64,000 bases of DNA from Oscillospiraceae bacterium (GCA_029257695.1 JARIAU010000062.1:35041-99040), one strand, 5' to 3'; shown: positions 19,909-29,573, counted from the stretch's first letter. A program made the numbers and translations. Notes: generated from the sequence alone by a model not told the origin.

Positions 19909-20850
19909 TCAGTGGGTTCGGATGCGGGGATCCACCCAGGAAGACAGCAGATCTGCCAGAAAGTGAACCAGCACAATCCATGCGGCCATCAGCACCACAA
20001 TGGCTTGCACCACCGGAAAATCCCGGTTCCCAATGCTGGCCAGCAGCAGCCGTCCTATCCCGGGGATGGTAAACACCTGCTCGATGACAATGGTTCCGGT
20101 CATGATTTCCGCTGCAGACACCGCAAGAAACGCAATGGTGGGAATCAAGGCATTGCGCAGCACATGCCGCCGCAATGCATAACCTCTGGATGCCCCCCGA
20201 CTTTGCGAAGTGCGCACATAGTCCTGTCTCAATTCCGCTCCAATCGCTCCCCGAAGCATTTTCACTGTCATGGCAATGCGAGGAATGGCAATGGACAGTG
20301 CCGGAAACACCAGATAACCAAGGCATCCGGCCCAACTGTCGGTATAAGAAATAAAATTTCCCGGAACAAACAGATGGAAGGTCAGGCCAAAGATAAAACA
20401 GGCCAAAATGCCCACAAAAAAAGCAGGAACACTCATAACGACCTGATCCACTGCCGTAATCATCGTGTCTGCCCAGCGATTTCGAACTCGCCCTGCCAGA
20501 ATTCCCAGCGGAAGTGAGAGAATCACAGTAAACCCAAACGCCAGCAAGATGAGAAGGGCTGTCACCGGCAGCTTGTCTGCCAACATCGCCCGCACCGGCA
20601 TATGGTAGCTGTAACTCATACCAAAATCGCCCTGTACAAAAGCCGTGAGCCAGTGCCAATACCGCACAAAAAACGGGAGATCCAAACCAAGCTCAGACCG
20701 GAGTTCCGAAACCGCCTCCGGCGTTGCTTCGGTTCCCAGCATCTTGGTGGTCGGATCTCCCGGAATGATCTGGAATGCAAGAAAGGCGAGAAACGAAACA
20801 ATGAACAATGTAATAATGAGAGCAACTAGCTTTTTGGCTATGTTTTTCAC
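19909..20850 (-). CDS. ABC transporter permease (DppB/OppB-like)
   Basis: KKLVALIITLFIVSFLAFLAFQIIPGDP; RTSQSRGASRGYALRRHVLRNALIP. Confidence 0.93.
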   Translation of the reverse strand: MKNIAKKLVALIITLFIVSFLAFLAFQIIPGDPTTKMLGTEATPEAVSELRSELGLDLPFFVRYWHWLTAFVQGDFGMSYSYHMPVRAMLADKLPVTALLILLAFGFTVILSLPLGILAGRVRNRWADTMITAVDQVVMSVPAFFVGILACFIFGLTFHLFVPGNFISYTDSWAGCLGYLVFPALSIAIPRIAMTVKMLRGAIGAELRQDYVRTSQSRGASRGYALRRHVLRNALIPTIAFLAVSAAEIMTGTIVIEQVFTIPGIGRLLLASIGNRDFPVVQAIVVLMAAWIVLVHFLADLLSSWVDPRIRTH

Positions 20851-20896
20851 GCTTCTCGCCTTCCTTTTTCAAACAGTGGGACGGTATTCCGTCCCC

Positions 20897-22435
20897 TCAG
20901 TGCAGTGTGGACAGATCCATCACATACATGGGGTAAAACTGATACCCCTCCAGTGCAGGATGAATGGCCACAAAGTCTGCCAGATCCTGCAGATACACAT
21001 TAGCCGCCGTGTCGCTGAGAATGCGCAGGCACCGGCGGTACAACTCGGTGCGCTCAGCATCATCACCGGCATTTTGAGCGGCGGCATAGGTCTGATCATA
21101 CTCCGGATTATTGTAGTTGATCAGATTTTTACTGCTGTCACTGACCCAGCGAGACAGCAATGCAGTGGGACTCAGGATACTGGCATCAAAACCCACCACC
21201 GTAGCCTCAAAGGACCGATTGGCATAAACATCAGTCAGCCAGGTATTCCAGTCGATCTGTTCGATCTTGGCATTGATGCCTGCCGCAGCCAGCTGCTCCG
21301 CCAGCACCACTGCAGTATCCACATGGGGCTGGTAATTGCTGGGGACCTTGATGGTAAAGCTCAGTCCGTCCGGATAGCCCGCCTCAGTCAGCAGCGCCTT
21401 CGCCCGCTCCACATCGTGGGGATAGGCCTCAGCCAACTCCGGCTCAAAATACTTAGAAAAGCTGGGATACATAGAGGAGCCCAGTTTTGCTCCATGGCCG
21501 TCCGCCGTCAGCTCCATCATGGCATCCTTGTCCACCGCATAGCAAAGGGCCTGCCGCACCTTTTCGTTGGCAAAGGGCGCAAACGCCTCATTCAGGTAGA
21601 TCCCTTGCACCAGATTCATAGTGCCTTCCAGCACTTGGTACCCATTGGACAGGTTGTTGATCTGATCTGCAGTCAAATGACTCACCAGATCCAGTGCCCC
21701 GCTGTTCAAGGCAGTGAACAGTGCATTGGAGTCTTCATAAATCTGGAAAGTCACTCGCTCCAGTGCCGGAATGGCACCATAATAATCATCATTACGCTCC
21801 AGCACAAAGTTCTGCTGTACGCTCCGAGACACAAAGCGGAACGGGCCGGTACCCACCGGAGCGGTCGCCTGCTCTGCATAGTCCTTCGGCAGAATGAATA
21901 CGCTGGCGATGACACTCATAAAATCACTGTTCGGCTCGCCGAGGTGGAAGGTAAGGGTGTTTCCCTCCACCGTGCGCTCCTGAACAGCAGAAAGCGCCTC
22001 TACCACATGCTTGTAAACCGAGGTAGCGGCGCAGGTATCAAAGGAATAGAGCACATCGTCCATGGTGCAAGGCTTCCCATTGTGGAACACCACACCATCC
22101 CGAAGTGTAAAGGCATAGCTCCGCCCATCCTCCGAAACCTCCACAGAGGAAGCAACAGCTTCCACAAAGTTTCCGGTGGCATCAGGTTTCACCAAACCCT
22201 CAAAGACATTAAACATGACCTCTCTAGTTCCTGCGTCCGATGATTGAAACGGGTCAAGACTATCATCCAGGTCTTGGGCAATGCCCACGGAAATTTCTTT
22301 CTTCGTGGTCGCCGCCCCATCAGAAGATGAAGTTTCGTCGCTGGAAGTGCTGGGCTTGGTCGTTGCTCCTCCGCACGCGCTGAGTGAACACGCCAGCATG
22401 GCCACCGCCAGGAAAACTGCAAGAATTCGTTTCAT
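20897..22435 (-). CDS. ABC transporter substrate-binding lipoprotein, SBP family 5
   Basis: Lipobox VAMLACSLSACGG; YAFTLRDGVVFHNGKPCTMDDVLYSFD. Confidence 0.93.
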   Translation of the reverse strand: MKRILAVFLAVAMLACSLSACGGATTKPSTSSDETSSSDGAATTKKEISVGIAQDLDDSLDPFQSSDAGTREVMFNVFEGLVKPDATGNFVEAVASSVEVSEDGRSYAFTLRDGVVFHNGKPCTMDDVLYSFDTCAATSVYKHVVEALSAVQERTVEGNTLTFHLGEPNSDFMSVIASVFILPKDYAEQATAPVGTGPFRFVSRSVQQNFVLERNDDYYGAIPALERVTFQIYEDSNALFTALNSGALDLVSHLTADQINNLSNGYQVLEGTMNLVQGIYLNEAFAPFANEKVRQALCYAVDKDAMMELTADGHGAKLGSSMYPSFSKYFEPELAEAYPHDVERAKALLTEAGYPDGLSFTIKVPSNYQPHVDTAVVLAEQLAAAGINAKIEQIDWNTWLTDVYANRSFEATVVGFDASILSPTALLSRWVSDSSKNLINYNNPEYDQTYAAAQNAGDDAERTELYRRCLRILSDTAANVYLQDLADFVAIHPALEGYQFYPMYVMDLSTLH

Positions 22436-22624
22436 TGCTGTTCATTCTCCTTCCATTCATAGCATCATGAATGTTACAACAAAATAACTTCTTCTCCCAT
22501 TATTAAATTGCCATTCCTATTATAATTCATCGCAAAAAAATAGCAAGTGCCATTCTTCCGGATTCCTTCGCATTTTTCCGCCCCACTTCCCACAAATTTA
22601 ACAAACATTTTACCCTTTTCCCCG

Positions 22625-22653
22625 TTGTCACCCCCCATGTTCTCCTGTATAAT
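22625..22653 (+). promoter_or_regulatory. Promoter of the hemolysin/CBS-domain gene
   Basis: TTGTCA-17 bp-TATAAT. Confidence 0.75.
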
Positions 22654-22739
22654 ATATCTTGCTTTACTTTAAGCATCTGCCAAGGAGGATGTACCTCAGC
22701 AGATCAACAAATTTGAACATAAGGAGAGAATCTCACCCC

Positions 22740-24005
22740 ATGAATGACGATACTATATCATCGATCATCCTCATCGTATTCCTGCTCGTTTGCTCGGCCT
22801 ATTTTTCCGCCACGGAAACTGCGTTTTCTTCACTGAACCGCACCCGCTTGAAAACACTGGCTGAAAAAGGCAACAAACGCGCAAAACAGACGCTGGAGCT
22901 GGCGGACAAATACGATCAGCTGCTCAGTTCCATTCTGGTTGGCAACAATGTGGTCAACATTGCCATGTCCTCCGTCGCCACTTTGATCTTTGTGGCTGCA
23001 TTCCCCAAGTATGGTGCATCCCTTTCCACCCTGATCATCACCATCGTGGTGTTGATCTTCGGCGAAATTTCCCCTAAGAGCCTGGCCAAAGAAAACCCGG
23101 AAAAACTGGCTATGCTTTCCACTCCCCTGCTTCGCATCATCATCTGGATCCTCACTCCCATCAACTTCCTGTTCTCTCAGTGGAAGCGCCTGCTGAACAA
23201 GCTGTTCAAGACCAGCACTGACCGGAGAATGACGCAGGACGAGCTTTTGATGCTGGTGGACGAGGTTTCTCACGATGGCAGCATCGACGAAGAGGAAGGC
23301 GACCTGCTGCGCAGTGCCATCGAATTCACCGATCTGGATGCCGAGGATATTCTGACGCACCGTGTGGATCTGGACGCCGTTCCGATCAATGCTACCAAAG
23401 AGGAAGTGGCACGCGTCTTTTGTGAGACTCGTTTCTCCCGCTTGCCCGTCTATGACGGCACCATCGACAACATTGTCGGTGTGCTGCATCAGAAGGACTT
23501 TTATACCGGCAGCGGCATCAGCGATCAGCCCCTGACGGAGCTGATGAAGGAGCCGGTGTATGTGCCGGAATCCGTAAAAATCAGCGATCTTCTTAAGGTG
23601 CTGCAAAAGCACAAATCTCATATCGCCGTGGTCAGCGATGAGTACGGCGGCACCGTTGGCATCGTCACCATGGAGGATATTCTGGAAGAACTGGTGGGTG
23701 ACATCTGGGATGAACACGACGAAGTCATTGAAACCTTCCACAAACTGGATGAAAACTCTTACTCCGTGCTGTGTTCGGAAAATCTGGAGGAGCTGGAACG
23801 CTTTTTCGATTTGGACCTGGATTCCGACTGCACTTCTATCAGTGGATGGGTGCTGGAACAGCTCCAGCGCATCCCGGAGGAAGGCGACAGCTTTGACTAC
23901 GGTCCTCTGCACATTACCGTAACTTCCACCGATTCCCACCGTGTGATGGAAATTCGCGTGGACCGTGCAACCCCCTCTTCCGAAGCCGAGGCAAAAATCA
24001 ACTAA
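22740..24005 (+). CDS. Hemolysin-like CNNM/CorC-family protein (DUF21 + CBS pair + CorC_HlyC)
   Basis: SAYFSATETAFSSLNRTRLK; DEYGGTVGIVTMEDILEELVGDIWDEHD. Confidence 0.95.
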   Translation: MNDDTISSIILIVFLLVCSAYFSATETAFSSLNRTRLKTLAEKGNKRAKQTLELADKYDQLLSSILVGNNVVNIAMSSVATLIFVAAFPKYGASLSTLIITIVVLIFGEISPKSLAKENPEKLAMLSTPLLRIIIWILTPINFLFSQWKRLLNKLFKTSTDRRMTQDELLMLVDEVSHDGSIDEEEGDLLRSAIEFTDLDAEDILTHRVDLDAVPINATKEEVARVFCETRFSRLPVYDGTIDNIVGVLHQKDFYTGSGISDQPLTELMKEPVYVPESVKISDLLKVLQKHKSHIAVVSDEYGGTVGIVTMEDILEELVGDIWDEHDEVIETFHKLDENSYSVLCSENLEELERFFDLDLDSDCTSISGWVLEQLQRIPEEGDSFDYGPLHITVTSTDSHRVMEIRVDRATPSSEAEAKIN

Positions 24006-24013
24006 AATTTCCT

Positions 24014-24032
24014 GATAATGCTTTGCATTATC
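24014..24032. promoter_or_regulatory. Fur-family-like box GATAATGCTTTGCATTATC overlapping the fprA promoter -35
   Basis: Perfect 8-3-8 palindrome with GATAATG/CATTATC half-sites; promoter TTGCAT (24023)-17-CATAAT (24046). Confidence 0.6.
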
Positions 24033-24063
24033 GTGCATTTTATGGCATAATAAGGCTATGTCC

Positions 24064-24087
24064 GGGCTGTCCCCCTGGGGACAGCCC
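24064..24087 (+). terminator. Strong hairpin GGGCTGTCCCC-CT-GGGGACAGCCC then T-rich run, between hemolysin gene and fprA
   Basis: 11-bp arms followed by GATTCTTTTT; lies downstream of the predicted fprA promoter. Confidence 0.7.
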
Positions 24088-24112
24088 GATTCTTTTTCTG
24101 GAGGCGTTGCAT

Positions 24113-25261
24113 ATGATAAGTAAAGAGATCCGTTATATCGGCGTCAATGACCACGACCTTGATCTGTTTGAAGGGCAGTATCCCGTATACAGCGGTATGT
24201 CCTACAATTCCTATTTGATTCTGGATGAAAAGATTGCGGTTATGGACACTGTGGATGCCAGCAAGGGCCCTGAGTTTTTGGACAACCTGCAGCGTGAGCT
24301 GGGCGGGCGTTCTCCCGATTATCTTGTGGTTCACCATATGGAACCGGATCACTCTGCCAGCATTCAGGCTTTGGTAGAGCGCTATCCTCAGGTGCGCATT
24401 GTCGCCTCTGCAAAAGCGCTGCAGATGATGCCTCAGTACTTCGATCTGGACCTAAGTCAGGCGATTGCCGTCAAAGAAGGCGATCTGCTGAATTTGGGTC
24501 GTCACAAGCTGTCCTTTGTCATGGCACCCATGGTCCATTGGCCCGAGGTCATGTTCAGTTTTGAAACCACGGAAAAGGTTTTGTTCAGTGCCGATGCCTT
24601 TGGCAAGTTCGGTGCTTTGGATGTGGATCAGCCTTGGGAAAGCGAAGCCTGCCGCTACTATTTCAATATTGTGGGTAAATACGGTCCCCAGGTACAGGCG
24701 GTCTTGAAAAAAGCTGCCGCTCTGGATATTCAAACGATTTGCCCCCTGCACGGCCCCATCCTCTCGGCGCCTGTGGAGCCTTACATCGATCTCTACCGCA
24801 CTTGGAGCAGCTACACTCCGGAATGCGAGGGCGTATTCCTCGCTTACGCTTCCATTCACGGAAATACAGCTGACACCGCTCATCACCTGAAGGCATTGCT
24901 GGAAGAGCAGCATTGCCCCCATGTGGAGATGCTGGACCTGACCCGAGACGACCTCTCCGATGCCTTGGCTGAAGCATTCCGCTATGGAAAGATGATTCTG
25001 TGCGCCTCCAGCTACAACGCCAATGTCATGCCGGCCATGGAGGACTTCCTCCATCACCTGCAAGGAAAAAACTACCAGAACCGCACAGTAGCTCTGGTGG
25101 AAAACGGCTCTTGGGCTCCTTCGGCCAACCGTGCCATGACCGCTCTTCTGGAACCCATGAAAAATGTCACGATTCTGCCTGAAACCGTCACCATCCGTGG
25201 CAAGGAAAAGGAAAGTGATCTTCCCGCCATGCAGGCTTTGGTTCAGGCCATTTTGAAATAA
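24113..25261 (+). CDS. FprA family A-type flavoprotein (flavodiiron protein)
   Basis: Metallo-beta-lactamase diiron motif HHMEPDHSASIQ; flavodoxin domain VFLAYASIHGNTADTAHHLKALL. Confidence 0.95.
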   Translation: MISKEIRYIGVNDHDLDLFEGQYPVYSGMSYNSYLILDEKIAVMDTVDASKGPEFLDNLQRELGGRSPDYLVVHHMEPDHSASIQALVERYPQVRIVASAKALQMMPQYFDLDLSQAIAVKEGDLLNLGRHKLSFVMAPMVHWPEVMFSFETTEKVLFSADAFGKFGALDVDQPWESEACRYYFNIVGKYGPQVQAVLKKAAALDIQTICPLHGPILSAPVEPYIDLYRTWSSYTPECEGVFLAYASIHGNTADTAHHLKALLEEQHCPHVEMLDLTRDDLSDALAEAFRYGKMILCASSYNANVMPAMEDFLHHLQGKNYQNRTVALVENGSWAPSANRAMTALLEPMKNVTILPETVTIRGKEKESDLPAMQALVQAILK

Positions 25262-25274
25262 TCTGCAAACGACG

Positions 25275-25314
25275 AAACCCCCGAAGTGATTCGCTCAAAT
25301 CACTTCGGGGGTTT
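25275..25314. terminator. Terminator hairpin AAACCCCCGAAGTGATT/AATCACTTCGGGGGTTT
   Basis: 17-bp arms between convergent genes. Confidence 0.9.
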
Positions 25315-25330
25315 GTTTTATCAAATAGGT

Positions 25331-26242
25331 TTATTCCGCAGCTTTCACTCGGATGACCACTTCCACCTTCTCCATGCCGGAGGTGACCGTCATCTTCGTC
25401 TTTCCTGCCGTCACGCCCGTCACCGTGGCCACATTGCCATCGGCAGAAACGGTTGCAATGGAAGAATCCACCATCTCAAAGGTATAGTTGCTGCCATCGC
25501 CGCCGGCCGCCTTCAGAGGAATGCTCTCTCCGGCCTTCAGGGTGAAGTCATCACTCTCCCAATCATAGCAGGTCAAGACAATGGTGGATGCACCGGGCTC
25601 CGCCACCGTTGCCTCTGCACAGGTAACTGCACATTCTGCCGTCACGCCGGCCGCAGACGCTGTGATGGTGCAGCTTCCTTCTGCCACCGTAGTGACATTG
25701 CCGGAGGCATCTACCGTAGCCACTTCAGGATCACTGGTGGACCAAACCACCTGACCAACCCAATTTTCCGGATTCAGTGTCGCCGTCAGCTGCGCAGAAG
25801 AACCGGGTGTCAGGCTCAACTCGGTCTGATCCAGCGTCAAGCCATCCGGTGCCACCACAGCGCCGGGATCTGTCGCTCCACTGCCGGCCCCATTCGGCTC
25901 CACCTGACTGCTGACCGCACCACCGGGTGTGTTCTGCTTCATATCTGCCAGCATAGAATGCACAAAAAATCCAATCAGCACCACCGCTGCCACAATCAGC
26001 ACCACAGACAGCACAATACCCGCCACCGCAAGGGGGCTTCTGGCGCCGCCGTAGCCGCCGCCACGGGTGTTGGTATGCACCCGGTCACCGGCCCGTGTTT
26101 TGCGTCCGGACCCTCGGTTTACTTTTTTCCCGTTAGGCGCCGTGTCACAGAAGGGGCAGGCACGGTAAGTGGCTGCATAATCTTCTCCGCAAAACTCACA
26201 ATGAATCAGCTCCGGCTGATTATCGCTGTAAAATTCGCTCAT
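25331..26242 (-). CDS. Zinc-ribbon, single-TM protein with extracellular bacterial Ig-like (BIG2) domains
   Basis: HCEFCGEDYAATYRACPFCD zinc ribbon; TM SPLAVAGIVLSVVLIVAAVVLIGFFV; LTLDQTELSLTPGSSAQLTATLNPENWVGQVVWSTSDPEVATVDASGNVTTVAEGSCTITA. Confidence 0.85.
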   Translation of the reverse strand: MSEFYSDNQPELIHCEFCGEDYAATYRACPFCDTAPNGKKVNRGSGRKTRAGDRVHTNTRGGGYGGARSPLAVAGIVLSVVLIVAAVVLIGFFVHSMLADMKQNTPGGAVSSQVEPNGAGSGATDPGAVVAPDGLTLDQTELSLTPGSSAQLTATLNPENWVGQVVWSTSDPEVATVDASGNVTTVAEGSCTITASAAGVTAECAVTCAEATVAEPGASTIVLTCYDWESDDFTLKAGESIPLKAAGGDGSNYTFEMVDSSIATVSADGNVATVTGVTAGKTKMTVTSGMEKVEVVIRVKAAE

Positions 26243-26370
26243 GATAGATGTCTCCTCTCGTTGGGTCTACATAAAAACATCAATTATACCTTAATATAAT
26301 ACCCAATTCTCCTTCCCCCGTCAACAGGAAATCCGTAAACAAATTGCTTTTCCGACCCTTCGGCTATCCC

Positions 26371-26399
26371 TTGACCGGTCGGAATGACTCCTTTATAAT
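26371..26399 (+). promoter_or_regulatory. Promoter of the AAA+ gene, with 8-bp inverted repeat TTCCGACC-N19-GGTCGGAA flanking the -35
   Basis: TTGACC-17 bp-TATAAT; IR arms 26350-26357 and 26377-26384. Confidence 0.65.
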
Positions 26400-26449
26400 A
26401 TAGGCAGATTCGAATTGCAGCCCCGGTCTTGTCCGGGCAGGAGGTTCTT

Positions 26450-27895
26450 ATGAACAACGAAAAAATCACCACCGAGCTGGTGAGTAAAAAATATAAAGCA
26501 GGCATTCGGGCATACGGAAAGCTGTTGGGTGATCCCACGCTGCGACTAAATTTCACCCAAGAAGCGGATGCATTTTTCCGCCGCAGTGCTCTGTGTGTCT
26601 GGCAACACGGCGGTCCGGTCACTCAGCGCCATGTGGACGCCTACAACGCCATTCACTCCGGCGACAACCAAGCTCCCTCCATTCTGTTCTTTGAACTATC
26701 TGCCGCCGTGGCGTCTGCGCCGGACTTCACTCCTCCCGGTTTTTTTCATGAACTACTCCTTCGGGATCGGACCACCGGGCGAAATTGTGCCGAAAAATTT
26801 GCCGAGCTTTGCTCCATTCTGCTGCTGCTGTTTGCTGCGGTGGACGATCAGGTGGATGAATCGGAAACGGCTTATGTGGATCTCTGTACTCAAGTACTGA
26901 AGGCTCAGATCGATCGTAAGATCGACCCGATCGCTCCCTATACTCCCTTCTCCCCCAGCGAACCTCCCGTCCCTGTGCAGCCGCAAACGGCCGCAGCTAC
27001 CGCGGCCGCTCCTGCTCCGGATACGCCGGCAGAACCGACCGAATCAGTGGAAGACCTGCTGGCACAATTGGATGCACTGTGCGGCTTGGATGCCGTCAAA
27101 AAAGAGGTCCGCAGCCTGATCAATCTGGTAAAGGTTCGCAAGATGCGGGAAGAGCATGGTCTGGCAGTTCCTCCGATGAGCCTCCATCTGGTCTTTATGG
27201 GCAACCCGGGCACCGGAAAAACTACGGTGGCCCGTCTGCTGGCGAAGCTATACCACGCCATCGGTGTGCTTGGCACCGGCCAGCTGGTGGAAACCGACCG
27301 CTCCGGCCTAGTAGCCGGATTTGTCGGTCAAACCGCCTTAAAAACACAGGAGGTCATCGACAAAGCCCTCGGCGGTATTCTGTTCATCGACGAAGCATAC
27401 GCTTTGACCAACAAAGAGGGTGGCACAGACTTCGGGCAGGAGGCCGTGGAGGTCTTGCTGAAAAACATGGAGGATCACCGGGATGATTTGGTGGTCATTG
27501 TGGCTGGCTATACCAACCTGATGCAGCAGTTTATCCATTCCAACCCCGGACTGGAATCCCGCTTCAATAAATACCTGTATTTTGAAGATTACAATGCCCA
27601 GCAGCTCCTGCTGATTTTGGAATCTACCTGCAAGAAAAACTGCTATCAGCTGGCGGAGGATGCCAAAGAAAAGGCCGCACAGCTGTTGTCAGAAGCCTAC
27701 GAAACCCGGGATGTGAACTTTGGCAATGCCCGTGATGTCCGCAATCTTTTTGAGAAATTGGTCGCTCGTCAGTCGGATCGAATCGCCAATGCAGAACACC
27801 CCAGCAAAGAGGATTTGATGTTGTTGACCGTCGCCGATTTGAACGCCGTGTTGGCGGAAGAAGACCCGGACTCCGAGAAAGCATCGACAACTTGA
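26450..27895 (+). CDS. AAA+ ATPase of the CbxX/CfqX (SpoVK-like) family with helical N-terminal domain
   Basis: LVFMGNPGTGKTTVARLLAKLYHAIGVLGTGQLVETDRSGLVAGFVGQTALKTQEVIDKALGGILFIDEAYAL. Confidence 0.9.
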   Translation: MNNEKITTELVSKKYKAGIRAYGKLLGDPTLRLNFTQEADAFFRRSALCVWQHGGPVTQRHVDAYNAIHSGDNQAPSILFFELSAAVASAPDFTPPGFFHELLLRDRTTGRNCAEKFAELCSILLLLFAAVDDQVDESETAYVDLCTQVLKAQIDRKIDPIAPYTPFSPSEPPVPVQPQTAAATAAAPAPDTPAEPTESVEDLLAQLDALCGLDAVKKEVRSLINLVKVRKMREEHGLAVPPMSLHLVFMGNPGTGKTTVARLLAKLYHAIGVLGTGQLVETDRSGLVAGFVGQTALKTQEVIDKALGGILFIDEAYALTNKEGGTDFGQEAVEVLLKNMEDHRDDLVVIVAGYTNLMQQFIHSNPGLESRFNKYLYFEDYNAQQLLLILESTCKKNCYQLAEDAKEKAAQLLSEAYETRDVNFGNARDVRNLFEKLVARQSDRIANAEHPSKEDLMLLTVADLNAVLAEEDPDSEKASTT

Positions 27896-27907
27896 CTTAA
27901 AAAAACA

Positions 27908-27940
27908 GTGCCGGACACAGTACCATTCTGTGTCCGGCAC
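27908..27940. terminator. Terminator hairpin GTGCCGGACACAG/CTGTGTCCGGCAC
   Basis: 13-bp arms between convergent genes. Confidence 0.85.
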
Positions 27941-27945
27941 ATTTG

Positions 27946-28527
27946 TCATTCCGCTTTGATACAACGATTGGTCAGAGCCGCCGCCGTGGCCGTCAGTGTT
28001 TCGATTTCCTCCTGACAGTGGCTTTCCAGCCAACGCCGGAAAATAGCATAAAATCCATAGGTCAGAAACAACAAGATGTTTTGCTGCTCATCCATAGACA
28101 ATCCGGAATAATAGGTGCTTTCCTGCTTCAATTTGACCCAGAAGAGATCCTGAATTCGGCGATCCAGCTGATTCCAAAAAACCACATCCCGATGCTCCAC
28201 CACAAAGACACGCAGCAGCACCTGATGCTCTCGAATCATCATCAAAATCAGATGCATCACCTGATCAGAGGAGAGAGTCTGTTCTTTAATCATTCGACAC
28301 TGTACATCCACCTGTTCCAAAAAGCAGACAAATAAATCATCCCGCAGAGCAGCCAGGTCATCGTAATGCTGGTAAAAGGTGGAGCGATTGATGTCTGCTG
28401 CTCGGCACACCCCAGCTACCGTGATTTTCGCCTCCGGCAGATGTTCCAACTGGTTCAAATAGGCCTGATGCAGCATAGCACAGGTACGACAAACGCGTTT
28501 ATCCGGATTCAACGGGGCAGCTCTCAT
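27946..28527 (-). CDS. TetR/AcrR-family regulator
   Basis: ITVAGVCRAADINRSTFYQHYDDLAALRDDLF; start ambiguous (28527 or 28539). Confidence 0.85.
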   Translation of the reverse strand: MRAAPLNPDKRVCRTCAMLHQAYLNQLEHLPEAKITVAGVCRAADINRSTFYQHYDDLAALRDDLFVCFLEQVDVQCRMIKEQTLSSDQVMHLILMMIREHQVLLRVFVVEHRDVVFWNQLDRRIQDLFWVKLKQESTYYSGLSMDEQQNILLFLTYGFYAIFRRWLESHCQEEIETLTATAAALTNRCIKAE

Positions 28528-28627
28528 AATAGCCTCCATAGTTTGTGAAATAATAAACAACACTTTTCTTCCGCTGCGTTGGTTATCCAACAGGTTCCCT
28601 CTTTGTGTTGTTCGTTTTTGGGTATGG

Positions 28628-28647
28628 CTTGTTTATAATATAACAAG
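28628..28647. promoter_or_regulatory. Operator-like palindrome CTTGTT-TATAATAT-AACAAG between divergent TetR and SDR genes
   Basis: Perfect 6-8-6 inverted repeat overlapping a TATAAT -10. Confidence 0.65.
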
Positions 28648-28734
28648 AGGCCGGTCGGTTTGCAACAACAATCCAGACAACCCGGCGCAAGCACAGTGTG
28701 CTGCAACTTACCAACAATCAAGGGAGTGTGTGGA

Positions 28735-29493
28735 ATGAAAAACTACATGGATTTGACAGGCCGTGTGGCCATTGTGACCGGTGCGTCTTCCGGTCTTGGA
28801 TACGCATACAGCAAAGCTTTGGCCGAAAACGGTGCAAAAGTGGCTGCCTTTGCCCGCCGTCTGGACAAGCTGGAGCAGCTGAAGGCAGAAATCGAGGCCG
28901 CCGGCGGTGTCTGTCTGCCGGTCCGTTGTGATGTGACCAAGGAAGAAGATGTGGTCAACGGTGTTCAAACGGTCGTTGACGCTTTCGGAACCGTAGATAT
29001 TCTGGTCAACAATGCCGGCGCGATCGAGGTCTGTCCCACCGTGGACCTCCCCCTGGACAAATGGAAAAAGGTGGTGGATATCAGCCTGACCGGATACTTT
29101 CTGATGGCTCGGGAGTGTGGCAAGCACATGATTGCACACCGCTACGGCAGAATCATCAATACCGCCTCTATGTATGGCGAAATCGCTTCGCACCACAATC
29201 CCATTCTGGTCTACAACGCCACAAAGGGCGCCATTCCGAACTTCACCCGTGGTTTGGCACAGGAATGGGCCGAGTATAACATTACCGTCAATGCCATCGG
29301 CCCCGGTATGTTCCCCTCGGAAATGATGGTGATTGACGATACGACCCGCCAGTTCCTGCAGTTCCGTGCTCCGATTGGTCGTCCCGGCAAGGTGGAAGAG
29401 CTCTGCGGTCAGCTGTTGCTGTTCGCATCGGAATCTTCTTCTTACACAACCGGTCAGACCATCTATATCGACGGCGGTATTACCAGCGTGTGA
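28735..29493 (+). CDS. SDR-family oxidoreductase (gluconate 5-dehydrogenase/3-oxoacyl-ACP reductase-like)
   Basis: GRVAIVTGASSGLGYAYSKALAENGAKVAAFARR; NNAGAIEVCP; YNATKGAIPNFTRGLAQEWAEYNITVNAIGPG (note YNATKG). Confidence 0.92.
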   Translation: MKNYMDLTGRVAIVTGASSGLGYAYSKALAENGAKVAAFARRLDKLEQLKAEIEAAGGVCLPVRCDVTKEEDVVNGVQTVVDAFGTVDILVNNAGAIEVCPTVDLPLDKWKKVVDISLTGYFLMARECGKHMIAHRYGRIINTASMYGEIASHHNPILVYNATKGAIPNFTRGLAQEWAEYNITVNAIGPGMFPSEMMVIDDTTRQFLQFRAPIGRPGKVEELCGQLLLFASESSSYTTGQTIYIDGGITSV

Positions 29494-29529
29494 TTGCCGA
29501 ATCCGTCCCGTCCTATCTTTTATCCTCCC

Positions 29530-29555
29530 AGCCGACCCTCCATATAGGGTCGGCT
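29530..29555 (+). terminator. Terminator of the SDR gene
   Basis: AGCCGACCCT/AGGGTCGGCT hairpin. Confidence 0.8.
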
Positions 29556-29573
29556 GTGTTCTTTGCAAAAAAA

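Noticed and set aside
17530-22435. First SBP5 ABC operon as a specific nickel importer
   Set aside because: Family membership is clear but no substrate-diagnostic motif or neighbouring nickel enzyme is present; substrate left open.
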